37,797 bases of DNA from NCBI GenBank assembly GCA_029778535.1, contig JAKOQB010000204.1, positions 1 to 37,797 of the forward strand, written 5' to 3'. Below the pieces are notes generated by a model. It did not search any database. It saw only the letters and a program-made list of their open reading frames with translations, and was not told the DNA's origin. This document shows positions 24,008-34,533 of this stretch, one piece after another; position 1 is the first letter of the stretch; each line of letters begins with the position of its first letter. This DNA comes from Pseudomonadota bacterium. Lineage in GTDB: Bacteria > Pseudomonadota > Gammaproteobacteria > Burkholderiales > Burkholderiaceae_F. The translations under genes and the position numbers were made by a program.

Positions 24008-25534
24008 ATGACCACGTCCATCAAGCGAGCCGATCTGATCGAAAGCGTGGCGGGCGCGCTGCAATACATCAGCTACTACCACCCGGTCGACTACATCCGC
24101 AGCCTGGCGCGCGCGTACGAGGCCGAGCAGAGCCCGGCGGCGCGCGACGCGATCGCGCAGATCCTGACCAACTCGCGCCTGTGCGCGGAAGGCAGGCGGC
24201 CGATCTGCCAGGACACCGGGATCGTCAACGTGTTCCTGAAGATCGGCATGGACGTGCGCTGGGACGGCTTCACCGGAACGATCGAGGATGCGGTCAACGA
24301 GGGCGTGCGGCGCGGGTATCTGAACCCCGACAACAAGCTGCGCGCATCGGTCGTCGATCCGCCGGAGTTCGGCCGAAAGAACACGAAGGACAACACGCCC
24401 GCGGTCGTGCACATGCAGCTCGTGCCCGGCAACGCGGTCGAGATCACGGTGGCCGCGAAGGGCGGAGGCAGCGAAAACAAGAGCAAGTTCGTGATGCTGA
24501 ATCCGTCGGATTCGATTGTCGACTGGGTGCTGAAGACGGTGCCGACGATGGGCGCCGGCTGGTGTCCGCCGGGAATGCTCGGCATCGGCATCGGCGGCAC
24601 CGCGGAGAAGGCGATGCTGCTGGCCAAGGAAGCGCTGATGGACGACATCGACATGACCGAGCTTCTGCAGCGCGGTCCCAAGTCGGATGAAGAGAAGCTG
24701 CGCGTCGAACTGTACGAGAAGGTCAACGCGCTCGGCATCGGCGCGCAGGGGCTTGGCGGGCTCACGACCGTACTCGACGTGAAGATCAAGATGTACCCGA
24801 CCCACGCCGCGAGCAAGCCGGTGGCGATGATCCCGAACTGCGCGGCCACGCGTCACGCGCATTTCGTGCTCGACGGCAGCGGCCCGGCGTACCTGGAGCC
24901 GCCGTCGCTCGGCGAATGGCCCGCCGTGAACTGGGCGCCCGACTACAACAAGAGCAGGCGCGTGAACCTCGACACGCTGACCAAGGCCGAGGTCGCTTCA
25001 TGGAAGCCCGGCGACACGCTGCTGCTCAGCGGCAGGATGCTCACCGGCCGCGACGCCGCGCACAAGCGCATCCAGGACATGCTCGCGAAGGGCGAGAAGC
25101 TGCCGGTCGATTTCACCAACCGCGTGATCTACTACGTCGGCCCGGTCGATCCGGTGCGCGACGAAGTGGTCGGCCCCGCGGGCCCGACAACCGCAACGCG
25201 CATGGACAAGTTCACCGAGATGATGCTGGCGCAGACCGGGCTGATCGCGATGATCGGCAAAGCGGAACGCGGGCCGGTGGCGATCGAGGCTATCCGCAAG
25301 CACCGCAGCGCTTACCTGATGGCGGTCGGCGGCGCCGCGTATCTGGTCGCCAAGGCAATCAAGGCGGCGAAAGTCGTCGCGTTTGCCGACCTCGGCATGG
25401 AGGCGATCTACGAGTTCGAGGTCAAGGACATGCCGGTCACGGTCGCGGTCGACGCGAGCGGCACGTCGGTGCACGAGACCGGTCCGCGCGAGTGGCAGGC
25501 AAGGATCGGGAAGATTCCCGTCGCCGCGGCCTGA
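24008..25534 (+). CDS. fumA: Class I (Fe-S) fumarate hydratase
   Basis: This 508-residue cytoplasmic TCA-cycle enzyme interconverts fumarate and L-malate. It is the single-chain class I form, not FumC: an alpha-type N-terminal domain (ICQDTGIVNVFLKIG, GGGSENKSKF) is followed by a beta-type C-terminal domain (GPTTATRMDKF, GAAYLVAKAIKAAKVVAF). The three cysteines expected to hold the [4Fe-4S] cluster are C67 (ICQDTG), C186 (WCPPGM) and C278 (PNCAATRH); their spacing of 119 and 92 is close to that of characterised class I fumarases. It has no signal sequence. The ribosome binding site is strong. It stands alone, divergent from htpX and convergent with cysM, whose stop is 23 bp away. Related tartrate dehydratases share the fold, but the full length fits fumarase. 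Confidence 0.94.
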   Translation: MTTSIKRADLIESVAGALQYISYYHPVDYIRSLARAYEAEQSPAARDAIAQILTNSRLCAEGRRPICQDTGIVNVFLKIGMDVRWDGFTGTIEDAVNEGVRRGYLNPDNKLRASVVDPPEFGRKNTKDNTPAVVHMQLVPGNAVEITVAAKGGGSENKSKFVMLNPSDSIVDWVLKTVPTMGAGWCPPGMLGIGIGGTAEKAMLLAKEALMDDIDMTELLQRGPKSDEEKLRVELYEKVNALGIGAQGLGGLTTVLDVKIKMYPTHAASKPVAMIPNCAATRHAHFVLDGSGPAYLEPPSLGEWPAVNWAPDYNKSRRVNLDTLTKAEVASWKPGDTLLLSGRMLTGRDAAHKRIQDMLAKGEKLPVDFTNRVIYYVGPVDPVRDEVVGPAGPTTATRMDKFTEMMLAQTGLIAMIGKAERGPVAIEAIRKHRSAYLMAVGGAAYLVAKAIKAAKVVAFADLGMEAIYEFEVKDMPVTVAVDASGTSVHETGPREWQARIGKIPVAAA

Positions 25535-25557
25535 ACACGAACGACGGCTCCCGCGCA

Positions 25558-26463
25558 TCACGCGGGAAACACCCCGGTCGACAGATAGCGGTCGCCGCGA
25601 TCGCAGACGATGAACACGATCGTCGCATCGCGCACCTCGGCCGCAATGCGCAGCGCGATCGTGCACGCGCCGCCGGACGAGATGCCGGCGAAGATGCCCT
25701 CCTCGGCCGCGAGCCGCCGCGCCATCGCCTCGGCGTCGGCCTGCGAAACGGATTCGAGCCGGTCGACGCGCGCGGCGTCGTAGATCTTCGGCAGGTAGGC
25801 GTCGGGCCATTTGCGGATGCCGGGGATGCGCGAGCCGTCGGCCGGCTGCGCGCCGATGATCCGGATCGCGGCGTTCCGTTCCTTCAGATACCGGCTCACG
25901 CCCATGATGGTGCCGGTCGTTCCCATGCTGCTTACGAAGTGCGTGATGTTTCCGGCCGTGTCGCGCCAGATTTCGGGGCCGGTGGTCTCGTAGTGCGCGC
26001 GCGGATTGTCGGCGTTGGCGAACTGGTCGAGCACCCTGCCTTCGCCGCGCGCCTGCATGGCCAGCGCGAGATCGCGCGCGTACTCCATGCCGCCCTTGTC
26101 GTGCGGCGTCAGGATCAGCTCGGCGCCGTACGCGGTCATGCTGGCGCGGCGTTCCGCCGACAGATCGTCCGGCATGATCAGCGTCATCCGGTACCCCTTC
26201 ATCGCAGCGATCATCGCCAGCGCGATGCCGGTGTTGCCGCTGGTGGCTTCGATCAGGCGGTCGCCCGGCCTGATCTCGCCGCGCTCCTCGGCGCGGCGGA
26301 TCATCGAGTACGCGGGCCGATCCTTGACCGAGCCGCCGGGGTTGTTGCCCTCCAGTTTGCCCAGGATCACGTTGCCGCGCGGGTCGCCGTCTTTCCCCGG
26401 CAGGCGAGCGAGCCGCACCAGCGGCGTGTTGCCGATCGTCGCTTCGATGGTCGCGTAGCTCAT
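25558..26463 (-). CDS. cysM: Cysteine synthase B (O-acetylserine sulfhydrylase)
   Basis: This 301-residue PLP enzyme makes cysteine from O-acetylserine and sulfide, or S-sulfocysteine from thiosulfate. It starts MSYATIEATIGNTPLVRLAR. The PLP lysine is K47 in NNPGGSVKDRPAYSM, the substrate loop is EATSGNTGIA and the phosphate-binding loop is GTTGTIMGVSRYL. The longer, arginine-bearing loop (LKERNAAIRIIGAQPADGSRIPGI, shown in part) and total length fit CysM rather than CysK. The start at 26463 overlaps the stop of the ComEA-like gene (ATGA); a longer open frame upstream is inside that gene. It is the last gene of the lapA-lapB-comEA-cysM run. Confidence 0.94.
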   Translation of the reverse strand: MSYATIEATIGNTPLVRLARLPGKDGDPRGNVILGKLEGNNPGGSVKDRPAYSMIRRAEERGEIRPGDRLIEATSGNTGIALAMIAAMKGYRMTLIMPDDLSAERRASMTAYGAELILTPHDKGGMEYARDLALAMQARGEGRVLDQFANADNPRAHYETTGPEIWRDTAGNITHFVSSMGTTGTIMGVSRYLKERNAAIRIIGAQPADGSRIPGIRKWPDAYLPKIYDAARVDRLESVSQADAEAMARRLAAEEGIFAGISSGGACTIALRIAAEVRDATIVFIVCDRGDRYLSTGVFPA

Positions 26464-26738
26464 CGTTTCGATTTCTCCGGCGGCGTGCTGCCGTTCACCG
26501 TCAGGCCCTGCGCGCCGAGCCGCCACGCGCCGTTGGCGCCGATGCCCTTCACGCGCGCGCGCAGGTCCGCCCAGCTCGCGAACGGCGCCCGCTCCCGCTC
26601 GCGCAGAATTGCTTCGACCCGCGCCACGCCCAGCCCGTTCAACTGCTCGAGCTGCGCGCGGCTCGCGTCGTTGATTTCGAGCGCGGTGGCCGCGCCGGCG
26701 GTGAGCAGCGCGACCAGCCACGCGGCGGCGACCTTCAT
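26460..26738 (-). CDS. ComEA-like helix-hairpin-helix protein, short exported form
   Basis: This 92-residue protein has a signal peptide (MKVAAAWLVALLTAGAATA) followed by one ComEA-type double helix-hairpin-helix unit: LEINDASRAQLEQLNGLGVA then FASWADLRARVKGIGANGAW. The LEINDAS opening corresponds to the V-N-I-N-T-A consensus of ComEA. In competent bacteria ComEA binds incoming DNA in the periplasm; short single-domain forms such as this are widespread in Betaproteobacteria and their role is less certain. Both ends overlap neighbours by 4 bp: its ATG with the lapB stop and its stop with the cysM ATG, implying coupled translation. No other competence gene is visible. Confidence 0.82.
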   Translation of the reverse strand: MKVAAAWLVALLTAGAATALEINDASRAQLEQLNGLGVARVEAILRERERAPFASWADLRARVKGIGANGAWRLGAQGLTVNGSTPPEKSKR

Positions 26739-27898
26739 ACCGAGTCGAGTTCCTCGATCCGCCGCGGCGGATAGCTGTCCCAACTGGTGCAGCCCGGGCA
26801 CTGCCAGTGGAACTCGCGCGCGCGAAAGCCGCATTTGCCGCAGCGATAGCGCGCGAGCTTGCGTGCCTGCGCCTGGATCAGCGGGTGCAGGCCCGCCATG
26901 GCATCGTCGGCCACGCCACGCAGCGCCAGCAGGCGCTCGTAGCCGAGCAGCGACGGATGCCGCTTCAACTCGTCACGCAGCAGGTGTTCGGCAGCGTTGC
27001 TGCTTTCCCATGCGGCCACGCGATCGACCGCGATCTCGAGCAGATCGATCGACGGCGCGTCCATCAGCCCCCGGCGCAGCAGGTTCAGCGCCTGCGCACG
27101 CCGGCCGGACTTGTCGAGCGCCTCGGTCAGTTGCCGCGCGACCAGCGCCAGATGCTCGGGCGCGTTCGATTCGATCTGCGACCAGCGCTTGATCGCCTGC
27201 TCCAGGTCGCCGCGACGGGCCGCGAGTTCGCCGGCGAGCAGCATCGCGCGCACCGACTTGCGATCGGCCGCCTGCGCTTCCGCCAGGTGGCGCTCGGCGC
27301 CGTCGAGATCGTTGCGCGCGAGCGCCTGATCCGCCAGCTCGCAGTAAAAATGGGCGATTGCGGCGTGATGCGACTCGCCGGCCTCGCGCTCCAGTCGCCG
27401 CGCGCAGTCGATCGCCTTGACCCACTCGCGCTCCATCTCGTAGATGCGCGCCAGCGAGCGCAGCGCATCGAGCCGGTGGCGCGGCTCGTCGCGCAGGTTC
27501 AGGTAAGCATCTTCGGCGCGATCGAGCAGTCCGCCCTTCAGAAAGTCCTGTCCCAGCTCCGCCAGCGCGTTGGCGCGCTCGGCCGCGGGCAGATCGGCGC
27601 GGTTGAACAGGTGGGTGTGGATGCGCACCGCGCGATCGATCTCGCCGCGGCGGCGGAACAGGTTGCCGAGCGCGTGATGCAGTTCGATCGTCTCGGGGTC
27701 GAGCTTGACCACCTCGATGAACGCGTCGATCGCCTTGTCCGGCTGCTCGTTCAGGAAATAGTTGAGGCCGCGGAACATCGAGCGCGGCGCGGTCTGCGGA
27801 TCGGCGCCGCGTGCGCGCGTATCGACGCCGCGCAGCCACCAGCCGGCGGCGAACAGCGCCGGCAACAGGATCAGGTACCAGAGCTCGAATTCGCCCAC
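26735..27898 (-). CDS. lapB: LapB (YciM) tetratricopeptide-repeat protein, LPS assembly regulator
   Basis: This 387-residue protein has a N-terminal membrane anchor (LWYLILLPALFAAGWWL), a TPR domain over most of its length (for example YFLNEQPDKAIDAFIEVVKL, ELHHALGNLFRRRGEIDRAV) and a C-terminal rubredoxin-like metal site with two CxxC pairs (YRCGKCGF and WQCPGCTSWD). In enterobacteria LapB recruits FtsH to LpxC and so limits lipid A synthesis. The likely start is the GTG at 27898, giving MGEFELWYLI; no strong ribosome site is seen. lapA lies 12 bp upstream, and the stop overlaps the ComEA-like gene. Domain order and context make the assignment secure. Confidence 0.92.
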   Translation of the reverse strand: MGEFELWYLILLPALFAAGWWLRGVDTRARGADPQTAPRSMFRGLNYFLNEQPDKAIDAFIEVVKLDPETIELHHALGNLFRRRGEIDRAVRIHTHLFNRADLPAAERANALAELGQDFLKGGLLDRAEDAYLNLRDEPRHRLDALRSLARIYEMEREWVKAIDCARRLEREAGESHHAAIAHFYCELADQALARNDLDGAERHLAEAQAADRKSVRAMLLAGELAARRGDLEQAIKRWSQIESNAPEHLALVARQLTEALDKSGRRAQALNLLRRGLMDAPSIDLLEIAVDRVAAWESSNAAEHLLRDELKRHPSLLGYERLLALRGVADDAMAGLHPLIQAQARKLARYRCGKCGFRAREFHWQCPGCTSWDSYPPRRIEELDSV

Positions 27899-27910
27899 GG
27901 TGCGCGAGGC

Positions 27911-28264
27911 TCAGTGGCCGATGCGCGTGTCGCCGTTCAACTCGCCGACCGCGCCGGCGTTGCGCGCGACATTGGCCATGCCCGTGATCGTCGACGGCCC
28001 GCGCCGGATCGTCGGCGGCCCCTGCGCGGCCTTCGCTTCCGCGGCCGCGAGCTGGCGGCGCAGCCGGAAAACGCGCGGCGCCATCGCGATCGCGCCCGCC
28101 AGCACGCCGATCAGCAGGCACGCCAGCATCACGACGATCAGCGGCACGCCCTCCCAGTGCAGCGTCTCCGTCAGGCGCACCGGCACCGGCGTCAGGTTCT
28201 TCAGCGCGAACCACAGAACGATGGCGAAGAAGGCCAGCCGGATCAGCCACGCGAAAGCGTTCAT
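27911..28264 (-). CDS. lapA: LapA family inner-membrane protein
   Basis: This 117-residue protein has two membrane helices, at about residues 6-21 (WLIRLAFFAIVLWFAL) and 42-64 (PLIVVMLACLLIGVLAGAIA), joined by KNLTPVPVRLTETLHWEG, the pattern of LapA (DUF1049). A short RRQLAAAEAKAAQG helix and a disordered tail of about 40 residues, richer in Gly and Asn than usual, follow in the cytoplasm. lapA and lapB are neighbours in most Proteobacteria and act together in LPS assembly. The ATG at 28264 follows a -10 candidate by 27 bases and lacks a clear ribosome site. Confidence 0.88.
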   Translation of the reverse strand: MNAFAWLIRLAFFAIVLWFALKNLTPVPVRLTETLHWEGVPLIVVMLACLLIGVLAGAIAMAPRVFRLRRQLAAAEAKAAQGPPTIRRGPSTITGMANVARNAGAVGELNGDTRIGH

Positions 28265-28291
28265 CGGAGCAGCAGTGCGAAGGTTGGAAAG

Positions 28292-28297
28292 ATTGTA
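28292..28297 (-). promoter_or_regulatory. Candidate -10 box for lapA
   Basis: TACAAT on the minus strand lies 28 bases before the lapA ATG and just downstream of the ihfB terminator, where a new promoter would be needed. No good -35 hexamer is present. Confidence 0.4.
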
Positions 28298-28334
28298 CGG
28301 TGCCGGCGCGGCCGCCTCGCGCGCGCCGCGGGCG

Positions 28335-28357
28335 AAAAAAAACCCCGCAAGGCGGGG
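28335..28357 (-). terminator. Intrinsic terminator after ihfB
   Basis: On the minus strand CCCCGC-CTT-GCGGGG (28357-28343) runs directly into eight T (28342-28335). It lies about 20 bp after the ihfB stop and separates the gyrA-to-ihfB block from lapA-lapB-comEA-cysM. Confidence 0.9.
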
Positions 28358-28378
28358 CTCATCGACGCTGTCCGTTGC

Positions 28379-28711
28379 TCAGCCGTCGCCGCAGGACGCA
28401 ACCGCGCCGCCGCGCGGCGAGCGGTCGACCCGCTCGCGCAGCTCCTTGCCGGCCTTGAAGTGCGGCACGTGCTTGGCGGGCACGTGCACGCGCTCGCCCG
28501 ACTTCGGATTGCGGCCGATGCGCGGCGGGCGATAGTTCAGCGCGAAGCTGCCGAAGCCGCGGATCTCGATCCGGCAGCCCTGCGCCAAAGCGTCGCTCAT
28601 CGCGTCGAGCATCGTCTTGACGGCCTCGTCGGCGTCGCGCGCGACCAGGCGCGGGTTGCGCTCGGCGAGCTTCGCGATCAGCTCGGATTTCGTCATGAAC
28701 TTGGTGGTCAT
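28379..28711 (-). CDS. ihfB: Integration host factor beta subunit
   Basis: This 110-residue nucleoid protein pairs with IHF-alpha to bend DNA sharply at specific sites. It shows the HU/IHF fold: [40 protein letters not shown] and the beta-arm [20 protein letters not shown] with the DNA-inserting proline. The usual IHF-beta start would be MTKSELI at 28696; the upstream ATG at 28711 adds MTTKF. Neither has a good ribosome site, so I give the longer form. The C-terminal 15 residues ([15 protein letters not shown]) extend beyond E. coli IhfB. It follows rpsA by 38 bp, the classical order, and is closed by the terminator at 28335-28357. Confidence 0.95.
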   Translation of the reverse strand: MTTKFMTKSELIAKLAERNPRLVARDADEAVKTMLDAMSDALAQGCRIEIRGFGSFALNYRPPRIGRNPKSGERVHVPAKHVPHFKAGKELRERVDRSPRGGAVASCGDG

Positions 28712-28749
28712 GGCGCGTGTCGTCGGTGCGCGCAGCGCACCGACGTCTG

Positions 28750-30453
<1,704 letters not shown>

Positions 30454-30548
30454 TCAGTGACTTTCAAGCACGCCCAGGCTTTGCGCCCAAGCGGTGTTGA
30501 ACACCACGCGCCGAAAACAGCGGACTTCGGCGCGCACCCACGACCTCG
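30454..30548 (-). promoter_or_regulatory. Structured leader of rpsA, possible autoregulatory site
   Basis: The 95 bases between cmk and rpsA fold, on the minus strand, into a 9-bp stem CGCGCCGAA/TTCGGCGCG (30534-30526 with 30515-30507) and a second small dyad (30505-30493), and contain a 9-bp imperfect direct repeat GCTTGGGCG/GCCTGGGCG. No Shine-Dalgarno sequence precedes the ATG. In E. coli the S1 protein represses its own SD-less, hairpin-rich leader; the same control is plausible here. Confidence 0.5.
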
Positions 30549-31211
30549 CTAACCCGCGGCCGTCATCGCGTACCAGTGCAGGATCGTCGCCACGACTTCC
30601 TCGATCGCGAGCCGCGAAGAATCCAGCCGGTACGCATCCTCCGCCGGCTTCAGCGGCGCGACGGCGCGCTTCGAATCGCGCTCGTCGCGTTCCCGCAGAT
30701 CCTGCAAGAGGGCCGTCAGTGTAGCCGGGAAGCCCTTTCCTATCAACTGCTTATAGCGGCGATCGGCACGCGCCTCGACGCTCGCCGTCAGGAACACCTT
30801 CAACGTCGCGTCGGGGAACACGACCGTGCCCATGTCGCGGCCGTCGGCCACCAGCCCCGGCGGCCGGCGAAACGAACGCTGCAGGTCGAGCAGCGCCTGC
30901 CGCACCGGCGCGTGCACCGCAACCCGCGACGACAGCCGGCTCGCCTCCTCGGTGCGGATCGCGTCGGTCATATCGCGGCCGTCGAGCGTGATGCGACCGT
31001 CCTCGAACCGCGGCCGCAGCGTCGCCGCGAGCCGCGCCAGCGCTTGGCCGTCGTCGAGCGGGGTGCCGGTCTCCGCTGCACGCAAGCCGACCAGCCGGTA
31101 CAGCGCACCGCTGTCGAGGTAGTGAAACCCGAGCGCCTTGGCGACCGCCGCGGCGACCGTGCCCTTGCCCGACGCGGTCGGCCCGTCGATCGCGATCACC
31201 GGCGTCGTCAT
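30549..31211 (-). CDS. cmk: Cytidylate kinase
   Basis: This 220-residue enzyme phosphorylates CMP and dCMP with ATP. The P-loop GPTASGKGT is at residues 10-18 after MTTPVIAID, the bacterial Cmk insertion domain follows, and the CMP-binding residues are in the [15 protein letters not shown] segment and [13 protein letters not shown]. The lid region [20 protein letters not shown] is intact. The start overlaps the aroA stop as ATGA. It is followed by the rpsA leader. Length and motifs match the bacterial family and no alternative function is likely. Confidence 0.96.
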   Translation of the reverse strand: MTTPVIAIDGPTASGKGTVAAAVAKALGFHYLDSGALYRLVGLRAAETGTPLDDGQALARLAATLRPRFEDGRITLDGRDMTDAIRTEEASRLSSRVAVHAPVRQALLDLQRSFRRPPGLVADGRDMGTVVFPDATLKVFLTASVEARADRRYKQLIGKGFPATLTALLQDLRERDERDSKRAVAPLKPAEDAYRLDSSRLAIEEVVATILHWYAMTAAG

Positions 31212-32515
31212 ACTGCGGACGGCCGGACCAACTGCTCCAGCCGGGTGAAGAAATCTGGAAAGGTCTTCGCCACGCACTGCGGATCGCGGATGTGGATCGG
31301 CGCGCCGGCCGCGGCGGCCAACGCAAAGCACATCGCGATGCGGTGATCGTCGTAGGTGTCGATCGTCGCTTCGCGCACGGTGGCGGGCGGCTCGATCGCG
31401 ATCGAATCGGCGCCCTCTTGCACCCTTGCGCCGAGCTTGCGCAGCTCGGCCGCCATCGCGGCGATGCGGTCGGTCTCCTTCACGCGCCACGAGCCGATGC
31501 CGCGCAGCACGGTGCGACCGCGGGCAAACAGCGCGACGATCGCGGCCGTCATCGCCGCGTCGGGGATGTCGGTGCAGTCGAAGTCGATCGCGACGACCGA
31601 CTCGCCGGCGCGCGCTTCGATGAATTCGGCGCCCAGGTCGATCCGCGCGCCCATCTTCTGCAGCAGATCGGTGAACGCGACGTCGCCCTGCACGCTGTCG
31701 CGGCCGACGCCGAGCACCCGCACCGGTCCGCCGGCGATCGCGCCGAGCGCGAGGAAGTAGGAGGCGGCCGAAGCATCGCCCTCGACCGCGTAACGGCCCG
31801 GCGCCTCATACGGCGCGCGCGGCACGCGGAAGGTCGCGCCGTCGCGCGCGACCGTCACGCCGAACTGCGCCATCATCGCCACCGTCATGGCGACATACGG
31901 CTGCGAGATCAGGGTGCCCGGCACGCGGATCGTCAACCCGGTCGCGGGCGCGATCAGCGGCGCGATCATCAGCAATCCGCTCACGAACTGGCTCGACACC
32001 TCGCCCTTGATATCGACCGCGTCGCGGATAATGCGGGCCGCCGGGGCGATTTCGAGCGGCGGATAGCCAGCCTCGCCTGCGCAGCGGATGCGCGCGCCGA
32101 GCGAGTTCAGCGCGTCGACCAGGTCGCCGATCGGCCGCTCGCGCATCCGCGCCACGCCGTCGAGGCGATAGCGGCCACCCGCGAACGCGAGCGCGGCTGC
32201 CAGCGGGCGCATCGCGGTGCCGGCGTTGCCGAGGAACAGGTCCGCCTGCTTGACCGGGAACGCGCCTGCGCCGCCGGATACGCGCGTCGCGTCGCCGCTG
32301 TGCTCGACGCGCACGCCAAGCGCACGCAACGCCTCGATCATCACCCGGGTGTCATCGGCGTCGAGCAGCCCGGTGAGTTCCGTTTCGCCCCGCGCCAGCG
32401 CCGCCAGCAGCAGCGCGCGGTTGGAGATGCTCTTCGAGCCCGGCAGCCGCACCGCGCCGGCGGCGTGCGCGATCGGCGCGATCGTCAGCACGTCGGGCCA
32501 GACGTCACTCGGCAT
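31208..32515 (-). CDS. aroA: 3-phosphoshikimate 1-carboxyvinyltransferase (EPSP synthase)
   Basis: This 435-residue enzyme joins PEP to shikimate-3-phosphate, the sixth step of the shikimate pathway. The active-site segments [10 protein letters not shown] (K28, R33), [44 protein letters not shown] and [11 protein letters not shown] are all present. The GNAGTAMRP motif keeps the Gly and Pro of class I, glyphosate-sensitive enzymes. I chose the ATG at 32515 ([12 protein letters not shown]), which overlaps the tyrA end by 11 bp; an ATG at 32530 is possible. Its stop overlaps cmk as ATGA. It works with pheA and tyrA of the same operon. Confidence 0.96.
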   Translation of the reverse strand: MPSDVWPDVLTIAPIAHAAGAVRLPGSKSISNRALLLAALARGETELTGLLDADDTRVMIEALRALGVRVEHSGDATRVSGGAGAFPVKQADLFLGNAGTAMRPLAAALAFAGGRYRLDGVARMRERPIGDLVDALNSLGARIRCAGEAGYPPLEIAPAARIIRDAVDIKGEVSSQFVSGLLMIAPLIAPATGLTIRVPGTLISQPYVAMTVAMMAQFGVTVARDGATFRVPRAPYEAPGRYAVEGDASAASYFLALGAIAGGPVRVLGVGRDSVQGDVAFTDLLQKMGARIDLGAEFIEARAGESVVAIDFDCTDIPDAAMTAAIVALFARGRTVLRGIGSWRVKETDRIAAMAAELRKLGARVQEGADSIAIEPPATVREATIDTYDDHRIAMCFALAAAAGAPIHIRDPQCVAKTFPDFFTRLEQLVRPSAV

Positions 32516-33383
32516 CGAAGGTCTCGGCATGGCGGCGGCGCGTACGGCTCGCCAGATCGAACACGCGCTCGATCGCCTCGGCATCGCCGGCATCGACCGC
32601 GCGCTGCAACTCGTCGAGCAGCGCGCGGTAGCCGCGCAGCTCGTCGCTCAGCGCGGCGCGGTTGGCGACCGAGATGTCGCGCCACATCTCCGGGTTGCTG
32701 GCGGCGATGCGGGTGAAGTCGCGAAAGCCGGCGCCGGCGAAGCCGAGCTTGCGCTCGCCGTCCGGCTCCGACGCGATGCGCGCGACCAGCGCGAACGCCA
32801 GCAGGTGCGGCAGATGGCTGACCGCGGCGAAGACGCGGTCGTGCTCGTCGGCGTCCATCCGCGAGACCTTGGCGCCGGCGGCCGTCCACAACGCCTCGAC
32901 ACTCGCGAGGGCATCCGCGTTCGTCTCCCCGACCGGCGTGGAGACGAAGAGCTTGCCTTCGAACAGCGCGCCGTGGGCATGGTCGACGCCGGGCCGCTCG
33001 CGGCCGGCGATCGGGTGCCCCGGCACGAAACGGCGAAACGAGGAGCTGCTGGCGGCGTTCAACTCCGCGCGTGCGGCGTCGATCACCGAACGCTTGGTGC
33101 TGCCGACATCGGTGATCAGCGCATGCGCCGGCACGGTTGCCGCGATCGCAGCGAACGTCGAGCGCATCGCGCCGACCGGCACGGCGAGCAGCACGAGGTC
33201 GGCCGCACGCACCGCCTCGCCCGCGCTCGGCGCCGCGCGGTCGATCACGCCGAGCGCCTGCGCGCGCTGCAGCGCCGCGCGGTCGCGGTCAAAGCCGACC
33301 ACCTCGGAGACGACTCCCGCGCGCCGCCAGGCGATCGCGGCCGAGCCGCCGATCAGGCCGACGCCGATCAGCGCCAGCTTCAT
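32505..33383 (-). CDS. tyrA: Prephenate (or arogenate) dehydrogenase
   Basis: This 292-residue NAD(P)-dependent enzyme commits prephenate to tyrosine. The Rossmann motif is GVGLIGGS (residues 7-14). DVGSTKRSVID, FVPGHPIAGRERPGVDHA and SHLPHLLAFALV contain the catalytic histidine and substrate-binding residues. It is the stand-alone type without a chorismate mutase domain, which is instead fused to PheA here, and has no ACT domain. The start at 33383 overlaps the hisC stop (ATGA). The prephenate/arogenate and NAD/NADP preferences cannot be read with certainty; a D after the second beta strand (VVGFDRD) suggests NAD. Confidence 0.94.
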   Translation of the reverse strand: MKLALIGVGLIGGSAAIAWRRAGVVSEVVGFDRDRAALQRAQALGVIDRAAPSAGEAVRAADLVLLAVPVGAMRSTFAAIAATVPAHALITDVGSTKRSVIDAARAELNAASSSSFRRFVPGHPIAGRERPGVDHAHGALFEGKLFVSTPVGETNADALASVEALWTAAGAKVSRMDADEHDRVFAAVSHLPHLLAFALVARIASEPDGERKLGFAGAGFRDFTRIAASNPEMWRDISVANRAALSDELRGYRALLDELQRAVDAGDAEAIERVFDLASRTRRRHAETFDAE

Positions 33384-34519
33384 CCGCCGCGCGCGGCCGC
33401 CAGCGCCTCGGGCAGCGCGGCGAGGAACTTCGCGTTCTCCTCCGGCAGTCCGACCGTGACGCGCAACCACTCGGGCAGGCCGTAGTTGGCCACCGGGCGC
33501 ACGATCACGCCGCGCTTGAGCAGTTCGTGATAGACCTTCGCGGCGGGACCGACCTTCACGAGCACGAAGTTGCCGAAGCTCGGCACATGCTCGAGCGCAA
33601 GCGCATCGAAGCCTTCGATCAACTGCCGCATGCCGCGCAGGTTCAGCTCGTAGCTCTTGCGCAGGAATTCGGCGTCGCCGAGCGCGGCCACGGCCGCCGC
33701 CTGCGCCAGCGTGTTGACGTTGAACGGTTGCCGCACGCGGTTCAGCAGGTCGGTGAGTTCGGCCTGCGCGATGCCGTAGCCGACGCGCAAGCCCGCCAGC
33801 CCGAACGCCTTGGAGAACGTGCGCGATACCAGCAGGTTCGGATGCTGCTTCACCCACGCGGTCGAATCGAAGCGGTGCTCGGGCGGCAGGTATTCGTTGT
33901 AGGCCTCGTCGAGCACCACGACGACCTCCTTCGGCACGCGCGCCAGGAACGCCGCGACCTGCGAATGCACGATGAACGTTCCGGTCGGGTTGTTCGGGTT
34001 CGCGACGTACATCAATCGCGTGTCGGGTGCGATCGCCGCCAGCATCGCGTTGAGGTCGTGGCCGAGGTTCTTCGCCGGCACGACGATCGCGCGCGCGCCG
34101 CGCGACTGCGTCGCGAGCGCGTACACGGCAAACGAATGCTGCGCATACACGCAGCTCGTGCCGGGGGCGAGCAGCGCGGCGGCGGCCAGTTCGAGGATGT
34201 CGTTGCTGCCGTTGCCGAGCGTGATCCACTCGGCCGGCACGCCGTACTTCGACGCGAGCGCGGCCTTCAACTCGAATCCGTTGGAGTCCGGATAGCGCCC
34301 GGCGTCGCCGAGGTGTTCCAGCGCGCGCGCGATCGCGCTGCGCGCCGACGGCGGCATGCCGAGTGGGTTCTCGTTCGACGCCAGCTTGACGATCTCCTCG
34401 GCGCGCAAACCGAACTCGCGCGCCAGCTCCTCGATCGGCTTGCCGGCCTGGTACGGTGCGATCGCGCGCACGTACGGCAGCGCCGGCACCGGTTCGTTCG
34501 CTTTCATCACTGCAGCCAT
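33380..34519 (-). CDS. hisC: Histidinol-phosphate/aromatic aminotransferase
   Basis: This 379-residue fold-type I PLP enzyme carries LASNENPLGMPPSA near the N-terminus, GNGSNDILEL, the NPNNPTGTF loop, LDEAYNEY, and the PLP lysine K237 in SRTFSKAFGLAGLRVGY, with the C-terminal arginine in LRVTVG. The start at 34519 (MAAVMKANEPVPALPYV) has GAGGGAGC just upstream; the frame is open far upstream but there runs through pheA and gyrA in the wrong frame. Lying between pheA and tyrA, it is probably the HisC2-type enzyme that also transaminates phenylpyruvate and hydroxyphenylpyruvate. That dual role is inferred from context. Confidence 0.93.
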   Translation of the reverse strand: MAAVMKANEPVPALPYVRAIAPYQAGKPIEELAREFGLRAEEIVKLASNENPLGMPPSARSAIARALEHLGDAGRYPDSNGFELKAALASKYGVPAEWITLGNGSNDILELAAAALLAPGTSCVYAQHSFAVYALATQSRGARAIVVPAKNLGHDLNAMLAAIAPDTRLMYVANPNNPTGTFIVHSQVAAFLARVPKEVVVVLDEAYNEYLPPEHRFDSTAWVKQHPNLLVSRTFSKAFGLAGLRVGYGIAQAELTDLLNRVRQPFNVNTLAQAAAVAALGDAEFLRKSYELNLRGMRQLIEGFDALALEHVPSFGNFVLVKVGPAAKVYHELLKRGVIVRPVANYGLPEWLRVTVGLPEENAKFLAALPEALAAARGG

Positions 34520-34533
34520 CGGCGCTCCCTCGC

